Assembly: GCA_947259195.1 (NCBI GenBank)
Contig: CAMYLC010000016.1
Span: 1 to 46,638 of the forward strand
Direction: 5' to 3'
DNA: 46,638 nucleotides
Source: Thermoanaerobaculia bacterium
Lineage (GTDB): Bacteria; Acidobacteriota; Thermoanaerobaculia; Multivoradales; JAHEKO01
A model generated the notes under the pieces. That model searched no databases and was not told the origin of the DNA. It worked only from the letters and a program-made list of their open reading frames with translations. Position numbers and translations under genes: made by a program. Shown here piece by piece: positions 32,836 through 40,474 of the stretch (positions are counted from its first letter, which is position 1; every line of letters begins with the position of its first letter).

Positions 32836-33108
32836 GCGTAGGACTTCGTCCTCCGCAGCCCTCGCGGCCCAGGGGCGTAGGGGCTTAGGGGCTTGAGGGC
32901 GTATGGGATGCTTCCTAAGCAGGAGTCTTGATCCGTATCGATGTCCTGAGAGCTGAGTGCGGTGCAAGGCCACGTGCGTCAATCACAGTGCTGCCCAGGA
33001 CCCCCCCTGGGCCCTTAAGCCCTTACGCCCCTAAGCCCCTGCGCCCCTAAGCCCCTAAGCCCCTAAGCCCCTACTACCTTGGGTTCTTTGTCGATTCGGG
33101 AGCTTGTA
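32836..33108. repeat. Composite intergenic repeat element C with octamer arrays
   Basis: The 314-nt gap between the Lrp and PadR genes holds no ORF worth calling. After a small GGACTTCGTCC hairpin it carries four AGGGGCTT-type octamers (32871-32902), about 108 nt of unique sequence, then eight inverted octamers (33011-33074). The unique part includes GCCCAGGACCCCCCCTGGGC near 32992. The conserved-loop hairpin of elements A, B and D is absent. Confidence 0.75.
33011..33074. repeat. Eight tandem GCCCCTAA octamers
   Basis: Exactly eight 8-nt units run from 33011 to 33074; four match GCCCCTAA exactly and the others differ at one or two bases. On the minus strand this is (TTAGGGGC)n with four-G runs every 8 nt, which fits G-quadruplex rules. 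An inverted set, AGGGGCGT-AGGGGCTT-AGGGGCTT-GAGGGCGT, lies at 32871-32902. Confidence 0.9.
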
Positions 33109-33147
33109 TTGCATTACAATGTATCACACAGTATAATGTTTCACACA
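33109..33147 (+). promoter_or_regulatory. Promoter and direct-repeat operator of the PadR gene
   Basis: TTGCAT (33109-33114), a 17-nt spacer and a perfect TATAAT (33132-33137) lie 12 nt before ATG 33150, so the leader is only about 6 nt. The imperfect direct repeats ACAATGTATCACACA (33116-33130) and ATAATGTTTCACACA (33133-33147), 17 nt apart, overlap the promoter and are the likely PadR site. Confidence 0.7.
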
Positions 33148-33149
33148 CC

Positions 33150-33491
33150 ATGAGTCCTTCAGCGAAATCTGTAACTGAGAACCTGGTGGCAGAGCTCCGG
33201 CGGGGCGTTCTCGTCCTGGCGATCCTGACCCAGCTCGAAGAGGAGTACTACGGCTACGCACTTCGGGAGAAGTTGGCTCAACTAGGACTGGCAGTGCCGG
33301 AGGGAACTCTCTATCCCCTTCTCCGGCGACTCGAAACTCAGGGATTGCTCAAAAGTCGTTGGCAACTCGGCGAAGGACGGCCACGGCGCTACTACCAGAC
33401 CTCGAAGGAGGGTCGACAGACGCTCGGCGAACTCTCCAAGGAGTGGATCTTTCTCGAGAAGGCGCTAAACCGCATCCGCCAAGCTGACTAG
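33150..33491 (+). CDS. PadR-family transcriptional regulator
   Basis: The 113-aa protein starts at ATG 33150. It has the PadR winged helix: RRGVLVLAILTQLEEEYYGY, ALREKLAQLGLAVPEGTLYP, LLRRLETQGLLKSRW and GRPRRYYQTSKEG. No C-terminal Vir_act_alpha_C domain is present, as in the short PadR subfamily. It is followed after 11 nt by a HAAS-type membrane protein, a common pairing in which the membrane protein passes a signal to PadR. It probably represses its own promoter. Confidence 0.9.
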   Translation: MSPSAKSVTENLVAELRRGVLVLAILTQLEEEYYGYALREKLAQLGLAVPEGTLYPLLRRLETQGLLKSRWQLGEGRPRRYYQTSKEGRQTLGELSKEWIFLEKALNRIRQAD

Positions 33492-33502
33492 AGGAGCTGG
33501 CC

Positions 33503-34513
33503 ATGGATCTCATCGATCGTTATGTCAACGAAGTTTCGGCAGCGCTGCCAAGAAAGCTCCGGAAGGATGTCTCCAAGGAGCTTCGCTCGACGCTCGAAGA
33601 GACCGTCGAGAGCCGCCAGCACCGCAATCCAACAGAAGACCCAGAAGACGTGGCCGTTGCCGTCCTGAAGGACTTTGGGCCACCTGGAGAGCTAGCCTCG
33701 TCGTATCAGCCGGAGGCGAAGTATCTCGTTGGCCCTTCTCTCTTCCCCGCATTCCGAGCCACAGTCCGCGTCTGCATTCTCGTCTTGGCTGGACTGATCT
33801 TCCTGGGACTCTTTACCGGCCTCGGCAATGGTCCACTTCCCGCAAAGCGACTACTCCTCGGTGTCGTCGAGTCTTTCGACAACTTCTTGACAGCCTCGTT
33901 GATCCTGATCGGGCTCGTGGTCGTGGTCTTCGCCGTTATCGAACGGGCTTCAGGAGAGTCTCGGGTTTCTGCCCTCGGTTGGGATCCCCAGACCTTGCCG
34001 AGCAAAGACGACCCAAACCGCATCAACCGCTTCGGCATGACCCTCAAGTTGGCTGCTCTGATGCTCCTCTTCTACCTGGCCAACTTCGAGTCTCACAGGC
34101 TGGTTGGGTCCTTTCTCACCGACGGAGACAAGAGTGGCTGGGTACCTTTTCTCGGGCCTGGCTTTCGAGACAGCCTCAATCTGCTCAATCTCGTTCTCGT
34201 CCTCGACATCACCCTCGGCATTTGGGTCCTGCGGAAGGGCCAATGGCAGTTACTCACCCGCTGGCTCGATCTCGGAACGACACTTCTCTTTGCCTATTTC
34301 CTGTTTCGAGTCGCGTTCGGTCCGAGCCCTGTCGAGATCGATCCTCAGTGGATGATGCAGAACGGCTGGTCCGCCGAAGCCGCAGCGCGGTATGTGGGAC
34401 TGACCAGGGAGATCATCTCACCCATGCTGGCGATTGCCCTCAAGCTCGGCTTCCTGGGCACTTGCATCGGTGCCTTGGTGCAGCTCAAGCAGGTATTGGT
34501 TGGCAGACCCTAG
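33503..34513 (+). CDS. HAAS-domain multi-pass membrane protein partnered with PadR
   Basis: The 336-aa protein starts at ATG 33503 behind GAGGAGC. The N-terminal ~80 residues (MDLIDRYVNEVSAALPRKLR, then EETVESRQHRNPTEDPEDVA and LKDFGPPGELASSYQP) match the HAAS/DUF1700-type helical domain. About six transmembrane helices follow, for example VRVCILVLAGLIFLGLFTGL and LTASLILIGLVVVVFAVI. HAAS proteins are typically encoded next to PadR regulators. No enzyme motif is seen, and the ligand is unknown. Confidence 0.8.
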   Translation: MDLIDRYVNEVSAALPRKLRKDVSKELRSTLEETVESRQHRNPTEDPEDVAVAVLKDFGPPGELASSYQPEAKYLVGPSLFPAFRATVRVCILVLAGLIFLGLFTGLGNGPLPAKRLLLGVVESFDNFLTASLILIGLVVVVFAVIERASGESRVSALGWDPQTLPSKDDPNRINRFGMTLKLAALMLLFYLANFESHRLVGSFLTDGDKSGWVPFLGPGFRDSLNLLNLVLVLDITLGIWVLRKGQWQLLTRWLDLGTTLLFAYFLFRVAFGPSPVEIDPQWMMQNGWSAEAAARYVGLTREIISPMLAIALKLGFLGTCIGALVQLKQVLVGRP

Positions 34514-34613
34514 CTTCTCTGCTCCTCCAGGCTCGCCACCTCGAACTTCGGGCCTTGGCGCCCTGCCAGACCACCACCCGTTGCTGGGCGATCTGGTGCC
34601 GGACCAGGTCTCC

Positions 34614-34634
34614 AAGGGCTCTGCGCCTTTTCTT
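34614..34634 (+). terminator. Weak terminator-like hairpin after the HAAS gene
   Basis: AAGGGC-TCT-GCGCCTT followed by TTCTTT resembles a small intrinsic terminator about 100 nt after the stop. The stem is short and imperfect. The rest of the 34514-34847 gap is the carotenoid operon promoter region. Confidence 0.3.
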
Positions 34635-34654
34635 TCCCTCCTAACGACTCATAC

Positions 34655-34782
34655 TTGACAAAACGTGCAAAACATTCATATAGTCCACTCCGCGCCTTGG
34701 AAAGCAACGCAAAACACTCATTAACGGAATGCAACCAGGGTCATGACCACTCGAAAACCGAGCGCTAGAATAAACGTTCAAA
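34655..34782 (+). promoter_or_regulatory. Promoter region of the carotenoid operon with repeated AAACGTTCAAA-type sites
   Basis: P1 is TTGACA (34655-34660), an 18-nt spacer and TATAGT (34679-34684). P2 is ATGACC (34743-34748), a 17-nt spacer and TAGAAT (34766-34771). AAACGTGCAAA (34661-34671) fills the P1 spacer and AAACGTTCAAA (34772-34782) lies just after the P2 -10. The same exact 11-mer lies upstream of the CarH-like gene (46616-46626). The region is clearly AT-richer than its surroundings. Repression from these sites, relieved by light, would be expected if the CarH-like protein binds them, which is inference. Confidence 0.6.
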
Positions 34783-34847
34783 AAGTCTATTATAGAGCGT
34801 CCACATTACGCAGCCAGGGTGGACTCGATCAACCGGAGGTGAACATC

Positions 34848-36488
34848 ATGCGGCGCAGGAGCGCTGAGCGAAGAGGAAGCAAAGGCAAGAAGGTCGTTAT
34901 CGTGGGAGCAGGCCCCGGAGGCTTGGCCAACGCGATGCTACTGGCCCAGGCCGGTTTCGATGTCGAGGTTCTCGAGCGACAAGGGCACGTTGGCGGTCGA
35001 ACCTCGACGATCTCGGAGAACGGATTCAACTTCGATCTGGGCCCAACGTTCTTTCTCTATCCGCAGGTCCTGGAGAGCATCTTCAGCAGCTGCGGGATGG
35101 ACCTGCATGATGAAGTCGACCTGATCCGTCTCGACCCCCACTATCGGCTGGTCTTCGAGGAGGGAGGGCAGCTCGAGATCACTCCCGACATCGAGCTCTT
35201 GAAGGAACGGGTCGCGGCTCTGGCTCCCAGCGATTCCCAGAACCTCGACAAGTTCATGACTGATAATAGACAGAAGCTCGCCGCATTCAAGCCGATCCTG
35301 GAGTCACCAATGGAGAGCCTCAAAGATCTGCTGGGGCTGTCGCTTTTCGAGATGCTGCCGCTCCTGAGGCCATGGAAGAGCGTCGACCAGGATCTGAGCA
35401 CCTACTTCAAGGATCCCCGGGTCAGGCTGGCCTTCTCGTTCCAGAGCAAGTACCTTGGCATGTCGCCATTTCGGTGCCCCAGCCTTTTCACCATCCTCTC
35501 GTTCCTGGAGTACGAGCACGGCGTCTTCCATCCCCGTGGCGGCTGTGGTGCCGTGAGCCAGGCCATGGCCCGGGCGGCCGAAAAGCTCGGAGCTCGGATC
35601 CATCTCAACGAGCCGGTCGAGGAGATCCTCTTCGAGGGTCGCAAGGCCGTCGGAGTGCGCTCCAGCACCGGCGTCCGCACGTGCGATGCCCTGGTCGTCA
35701 ACGCCGATTTCGCGTACGCCATGTCCCAACTCGTACCGAATCACCTGCGCAAACGGTGGACCGACGAGAAGCTCGAGAAGAAGAAATTCTCCTGCTCCAC
35801 TTTCATGATGTATATGGGAGTCGAGGGCCGCCTAGACGACCTCGCACACCACACGATCTATCTCGCCGATGACTACCGGCAGAATCTGCGAGATATCGAA
35901 GACGACCACATCCTGTCGGTCCAGCCCTCGTTCTATGTTCAGAACCCGACAGTCACCGATCCGCAGATGGCGCCGCAAGGCATGAGCTCGCTCTACGTTC
36001 TCGTGCCCGTGACGCATCAGCACCCGAATGTCGATTGGACCCGAGACACAGAGGACTTCAGAAAAGTGGTCGTAAAACAGCTCGAGAAAGTCGGTGTCGA
36101 CGATCTCGATCGACGAATTCGATACGAGAAGATCCTGACTCCAACCCACTGGGAGACCGAGCAGGGAATCTACCGGGGAGCGACCTTCAACCTGGCTCAT
36201 ACCTGGGGTCAGATGCTCAGCAGAAGGCCGCACAACCGGTTCGAGGACCTCGAGTCCGTCTATCTGGTCGGCGGCGGGACGCACCCAGGAAGTGGTCTTC
36301 CCGTCATCTTCGAGTCGGCGAAGATCACATCGCAGCTGATCGAGGAAGACTCCCAGGGAGTGAGAAAGACGACCTTCCTGCCCTTTCACAGTGGAAGTGA
36401 GACCGGCCCCGCCTGGCAGCAGGCCACCAAGATGCAAGCTTCGAGAGCCCCAGGCGCCGCCACGGGCGGTATGAGCAAGACAGCCTGA
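34848..36488 (+). CDS. CrtN/CrtP-type carotenoid desaturase/oxygenase 1
   Basis: The start ATG 34848 follows GGAGGTG; the frame is open to 34743 but that part covers the promoter. The product has 546 aa. FAD binding is at VVIVGAGPGGLANAMLLAQA with VEVLERQGHVGGRT and the family hallmark GFNFDLGPTFFL. The C-terminus has GGGTHPGSGLPVIFESAKIT. The HPGSGLP ending and the operon context resemble 4,4'-diapocarotenoid oxygenases (CrtP) as well as desaturases (CrtI/CrtN). In a pathway with an aldehyde dehydrogenase, one of the two desaturase-like enzymes should oxidise the terminal methyl to an aldehyde. I cannot assign which one does so from sequence alone. Confidence 0.85.
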   Translation: MRRRSAERRGSKGKKVVIVGAGPGGLANAMLLAQAGFDVEVLERQGHVGGRTSTISENGFNFDLGPTFFLYPQVLESIFSSCGMDLHDEVDLIRLDPHYRLVFEEGGQLEITPDIELLKERVAALAPSDSQNLDKFMTDNRQKLAAFKPILESPMESLKDLLGLSLFEMLPLLRPWKSVDQDLSTYFKDPRVRLAFSFQSKYLGMSPFRCPSLFTILSFLEYEHGVFHPRGGCGAVSQAMARAAEKLGARIHLNEPVEEILFEGRKAVGVRSSTGVRTCDALVVNADFAYAMSQLVPNHLRKRWTDEKLEKKKFSCSTFMMYMGVEGRLDDLAHHTIYLADDYRQNLRDIEDDHILSVQPSFYVQNPTVTDPQMAPQGMSSLYVLVPVTHQHPNVDWTRDTEDFRKVVVKQLEKVGVDDLDRRIRYEKILTPTHWETEQGIYRGATFNLAHTWGQMLSRRPHNRFEDLESVYLVGGGTHPGSGLPVIFESAKITSQLIEEDSQGVRKTTFLPFHSGSETGPAWQQATKMQASRAPGAATGGMSKTA

Positions 36489-36504
36489 GGGAAGAGGATC
36501 CGGC

Positions 36505-38062
36505 ATGGCTATTCAACTGCAGAGATCCGGCGGCAACACCGTCGAGCGTTCGCCATCGTTGCATTCGATGGCTCGGGCTCGACGGGCGCAGCGGCAATGG
36601 GCAGAAGTCGGTGTGGCACAGCGTCTGAACGTCATTCAGAGATTCCGTTGGGCGCTCGCCGAACGGGGATCCGAGTTGGCCCGGACCGTGGAACTGAGCC
36701 GTTCCGGAGGCCTTGCCGAAACACTGTCGGCAGAGATCCTGCCGTTGGCAGACGCCTGTCGGTTCCTCGAACAGGAAGCCACAATCCTCTTGAGCCCTCG
36801 CAAGCTGAGCGCCAGAGGTCGACCGCGATGGCTTTTCGGCACCTCCAGTGAGGTGCAAAGAGAGCCTCTCGGAGTCGTCCTGATCATCGCCGCCTCGAAC
36901 TACCCCCTGCTGCTGGCCGGCGTGCAGACGATTCAAGCCCTGGTCGCTGGCAATGCAGTGCTCCTGAAGCCAGGCCGAAGCTGCTCGAAGGCCGCACAGG
37001 CCCTGGTGGATCTCCTCATCGACTGCGGTCTACCGCAGGACCTGGTGGCGGTGCTCGACGAGTCACCCGCGGCTGCGCAGTGGGCGATGGACGCTGGCGT
37101 CGACAAGGTCCTGCTTACCGGCTCTCTGGCCACCGGTCGTGAGGTCCTGGCTCGACTCGTTCCAAACGTGACCCCAGCCATCGTCGAGCTTTCGGGATGC
37201 GATGCAGTATTCGTGTTACCCAACGCCGACCTGGATCTAGTGGCGCGAGCTCTGACCTTCGGCTTGCGACTGAACAGCGGTGCCACGTGCATCGCTCCGC
37301 GTCGCGTATTCGTGCCCAAGAGCCGTCTCTATGCCCTCCAGCAGCATCTCGAAAAAGCTCTGAATGACTCTGCTGTCGTCGAGGTCGACTCGGCCATCGC
37401 CGCTCTCGTCACCGATCTCCTTACCGAAGCGCAAGCCGACGGTGCGACGGTGGCCTGTGGCGAAATCCCGAACGGGAGCTCGATGCGCCCCCTGGTCGTC
37501 ACCAACGCTGCGCCCGATATGAGACTGCTGCGGACCGACGTGTTCGCCCCGGTAGTGTCGTTGGTTGGCGTGGACGACGCCGAGGAGGCATTGCTGCTCG
37601 ACGCCCAATGCCCCTACGCACTCGGTGCGACCGTCTTCGGGCCAGCAGCTGAAGCTAGGAGCTTCGCGCAGCGGGTGGAGGCCGGCGTAGTCGTAGTCAA
37701 CGACATGATCGCGCCGACCGCAGATCCCCGCTTGCCCTTCGGCGGCAGGGGCTGGAGCGGTCAACGACATGATCGCGCCGACCGCAGATCCCCGCTTGCC
37801 CTTCGGCGGCAGGGGCTGGAGCGGTTTCGGCTCGACACGAGGAGCCGAAGGGCTCCTGGAGCTCACGGCGCCTCGCGTCGTCATCGAGCGGCAAGCCAGA
37901 ACGCATCCGCATTTCGAAACACTGCAGCCGGACGATGAGCGGCTGTTCGAGTCCTATCTGAAGGCATCACATTCCAGGCGCTGGAGCGACCGCTTCCACG
38001 GCTGGCGAAGTTTGATCCGTGACCTGCGGCACAAGAGCCGCGTTGCAAAGGAGGAAAAATGA
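36505..38062 (+). pseudogene. Carotenoid-operon aldehyde dehydrogenase disrupted by a 64-bp tandem duplication
   Basis: From ATG 36505 the frame runs as an ALDH of the diaponeurosporene-aldehyde dehydrogenase type: IIAASNYPLLLAGVQTIQAL, LLTGSLATGREV, catalytic Glu228 in IVELSGCDAVFV and nucleophile Cys262 in NSGATCIAPRRV (spacing 34, as in canonical ALDHs). At about 37760 a second copy of a 64-bp segment begins. Because 64 is not a multiple of three, the frame shifts and ends at 37938 in Arg-rich nonsense. Removing one copy gives one 497-aa ALDH ending at 38062, with the natural C-terminus FGSTRGAEGLLELTAPRVVI and onwards. That restored stop overlaps the next ATG (ATGA), like other genes of the operon. 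So the gene was intact very recently, or the duplication is an assembly artefact. Confidence 0.85.
37697..37824. repeat. Exact 64-bp tandem duplication
   Basis: Positions 37697-37760 and 37761-37824 are identical. The unit begins TCAACGACATGATCGCG and ends GGCTGGAGCGG. Absence of any mismatch between copies points to a very recent event. The unit encodes the C-terminal VNDMIAPTADPRLPFGGRG region of the ALDH. Confidence 0.97.
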
Positions 38063-39594
38063 GCCCCACGACCAGTGGAGATTCCCGAGTCGGAGTTGTC
38101 GGCGGAGGTTTGGGAGGGTTGGCTGCGGCCTGCACTCTGGCGGCCCGGGGACACAACGTGACGCTGCTCGAGAAGAACTCCTGGCTAGGTGGCAAGGCCG
38201 CGGTTCTCGAGGAGCAGGGCTACCGCTTCGATATGGGGCCGACGATTCTCACTGTTCCCAGGGTCCTGGAGAGAATCTTCGCCGAAGCGGGCAAGAACCT
38301 CCATGACGAGCTGAATCTGGTTCGGCTGGACCCCCAGTGGAGGTGCTTCTACGAGGATGGCTCGGTCCTCGATCTATTGCAGGACACGGAGCAGATGGCG
38401 CAGAGGATCGGTGAATTCTCGTCAGTTTCGGGCGATGGATCCAGCTACACCGACTTCCTCAAGCTCTCCGAGGAACTGCACGACATCTCGGACCGCTTCT
38501 TCTTCTGGAAATCGGTCGAAGACATTCAGGACACCATGGATCTGAAGGCCACCTTCAACCTGGCCATGCTGCGCGACCTGGTGAAACTGCGCATGGGTCG
38601 CTCGGTTGCCGGCACGATCCGAGGGCATATCGACGATCACCGGGTGGCCCAGATGCTGGATCATTTCACACAATACGTCGGGTCCTCACCGTACGAGTCG
38701 CCCGCGGTTCTGTGCAGCATCGCCCACATGCAGACCGAAGGCGGAGTGTGGTATCCGATCGGTGGCACGAGGGCCGTACCGGAGGCCCTGGCTCGCCTGG
38801 CCGAAAGCCTGGGCGTCGAAGTGCGTACCGAGACTGGAGTCCAGCGCATTCTTACTGACAACGGCAAGGTGATAGGCGTTCTCACCGACGACGGTGAGAC
38901 CCTCCCCTTCTCCACCGTGGTATCCAACATGGACTCGGTGCGAACCTATCGCGAGCTCGTGGGAGGCGAGGCCGGAGAGCGCTTCGACCATCGACGCCGA
39001 TTCAAGCCGGCCTGCTCGGGAGTGGTCTTGTACCTCGGTCTGGACCGGGCCTACGAGCACCTGATGCACCACAACTTCGTCTTCTCGCGAGATCCGGAAG
39101 AGGAGTTCGACTGGATCTACAACCAGGGAGAGCCCGCACCGGACCCGACCTGCTATGTCGCGGCGCCTTCCCGTACGGAGGCCGCTGTCGCACCGCCGGG
39201 TGGCGAGGCCCTGTACGTCCTGGTGCACACACCCTTTCTGGGTGCCCACCACAACTGGAGCGAGATGTTCCCCGACTACCGGCGTGTGATTCTGGACAAG
39301 CTCAAGAGCTGCGGTGGGATGGAGGACATCGAAGAGCGAATCGTAGTCGAGCGTGCCTTGACGCCGCAGGACATTCACGATCGATACAACGTTCTCAACG
39401 GAGCCATCTACGGTCTCGCCAGTCACGGTCGCTATCTCGGCGCCTTCAAGCCAGGCAATCGCAGTCGGGAGATCCAAGGTCTGTATCTTGCTGGTGGAGC
39501 CGCTCACCCCGGCCCAGGCATGCCGATGGTGATGATGTCCGGCTGGATCGCCGCCGACTCGCTGGATCAGGACCAGCAACCCGTCGCGGCCTGA
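38059..39594 (+). CDS. CrtN/CrtI-type carotenoid desaturase 2
   Basis: The 511-aa protein starts at ATG 38059, overlapping the stop of the restored ALDH frame, with AAGGAGG just upstream. The N-terminal FAD motif is VGVVGGGLGGLAAACTLAAR with VTLLEKNSWLGGKA, and GYRFDMGPTILTVP is the desaturase hallmark. The C-terminus has LYLAGGAAHPGPGMPMVMMS. The MGPTILT and HPGPGMP forms are typical of CrtI/CrtN desaturases, so this is the better candidate for the C30 (or C40) backbone desaturase. No CrtM/CrtB-type synthase is in the window, so the precursor must come from elsewhere, for example a squalene or dehydrosqualene synthase outside this window. Confidence 0.87.
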   Translation: MSPTTSGDSRVGVVGGGLGGLAAACTLAARGHNVTLLEKNSWLGGKAAVLEEQGYRFDMGPTILTVPRVLERIFAEAGKNLHDELNLVRLDPQWRCFYEDGSVLDLLQDTEQMAQRIGEFSSVSGDGSSYTDFLKLSEELHDISDRFFFWKSVEDIQDTMDLKATFNLAMLRDLVKLRMGRSVAGTIRGHIDDHRVAQMLDHFTQYVGSSPYESPAVLCSIAHMQTEGGVWYPIGGTRAVPEALARLAESLGVEVRTETGVQRILTDNGKVIGVLTDDGETLPFSTVVSNMDSVRTYRELVGGEAGERFDHRRRFKPACSGVVLYLGLDRAYEHLMHHNFVFSRDPEEEFDWIYNQGEPAPDPTCYVAAPSRTEAAVAPPGGEALYVLVHTPFLGAHHNWSEMFPDYRRVILDKLKSCGGMEDIEERIVVERALTPQDIHDRYNVLNGAIYGLASHGRYLGAFKPGNRSREIQGLYLAGGAAHPGPGMPMVMMSGWIAADSLDQDQQPVAA

Positions 39595-39655
39595 CCGTCG
39601 TCGGACCGCTGCCCAGAATCGGCACCCAACGATCAGCGCCAAGGAACCAAGATCG

Positions 39656-40474
39656 ATGTCGGAGACGATCACCAAAGCACCGGCGAGCGACCAGACCCTG
39701 CCCGCAGTGTCTCCTCGGTTGGTGACGTGGTTCGCACGATACCTGCGGCGCTACTTCGCCCGCAGCTTCGACGCGATTCGAGTCAGCGGAGAGGATGTCC
39801 TCTCCGAGATCGGCAGCGGCCCACTGGTGATCTATACCAACCACCCGTCCTGGTGGGATCCGATTCTCTTCATGCTTCTCAGCCAAGTGCTCGTCCCCGG
39901 TAGGAGAGCCTACGGCCCGATGGATTCGGAAGCTCTCGAGAAGTATCGGTTTCTGGCCAGGTTGGGTATCTTCGGAGTCGAGCAGGGGACACGTGCAGGG
40001 GCGGTCCAGTTTCTCAAAACAGGAGAGGCCATCCTACGTCGCCACGACACCGCCCTCTGGATCACCGCTGAAGGTAGATTCACGGATTCACGGCAGCGTC
40101 CCGTCAGCCTTCGACCTGGGTTGAGTCATCTGATTCGGCGAACTGGCGCGGTCACGGCAATTCCACTGGCGGTCGAGTACACCTTCTGGAATGAGCGCCT
40201 GCCCGAGATCCTGGTTCGATTCGGAGACGCAGTCGAGTTCACACCAGACGACCGACCAACCTCTTCCACCGAGTTGACGAAGCGTCTGGAACAGGGTCTC
40301 GAATCGACGCTGGACCACCTCGAGACCCTGGCGCTGGAAAGAGATCCGTCAGCGTTCAGAACCCTCCTGCTTGGCCGCAGCGGGGTTACCGGAATCTACG
40401 ACTGGTGGCGCCGTCTGCTCGCCAAGGTTCAGGGCAGAACTTTCGACGCCTCCCATGGGGGGGGTCGGTCATGA
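39656..40474 (+). CDS. PlsC-type 1-acylglycerol-3-phosphate acyltransferase homologue
   Basis: The 272-aa protein starts at ATG 39656 behind AAGGAACC. Motifs: the catalytic block NHPSWWDP (the Asn-His-x-Ser-x-x-Asp variant of HX4D), GVEQGTRAGAVQFL, and WITAEGRFTDSR (substrate phosphate region). In bacterial glycosylated carotenoid clusters an acyltransferase adds a fatty acid to the sugar. Its placement between a desaturase and a glycosyltransferase, with ATGA coupling to the latter, supports carotenoid glycoside acylation over general phospholipid synthesis, which is inference. Confidence 0.85.
   Translation: MSETITKAPASDQTLPAVSPRLVTWFARYLRRYFARSFDAIRVSGEDVLSEIGSGPLVIYTNHPSWWDPILFMLLSQVLVPGRRAYGPMDSEALEKYRFLARLGIFGVEQGTRAGAVQFLKTGEAILRRHDTALWITAEGRFTDSRQRPVSLRPGLSHLIRRTGAVTAIPLAVEYTFWNERLPEILVRFGDAVEFTPDDRPTSSTELTKRLEQGLESTLDHLETLALERDPSAFRTLLLGRSGVTGIYDWWRRLLAKVQGRTFDASHGGGRS

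Noticed and set aside
33011..33074. Octamer array considered as a CRISPR array
   Set aside because: Units are 8 nt with no spacers, and no cas genes are present.
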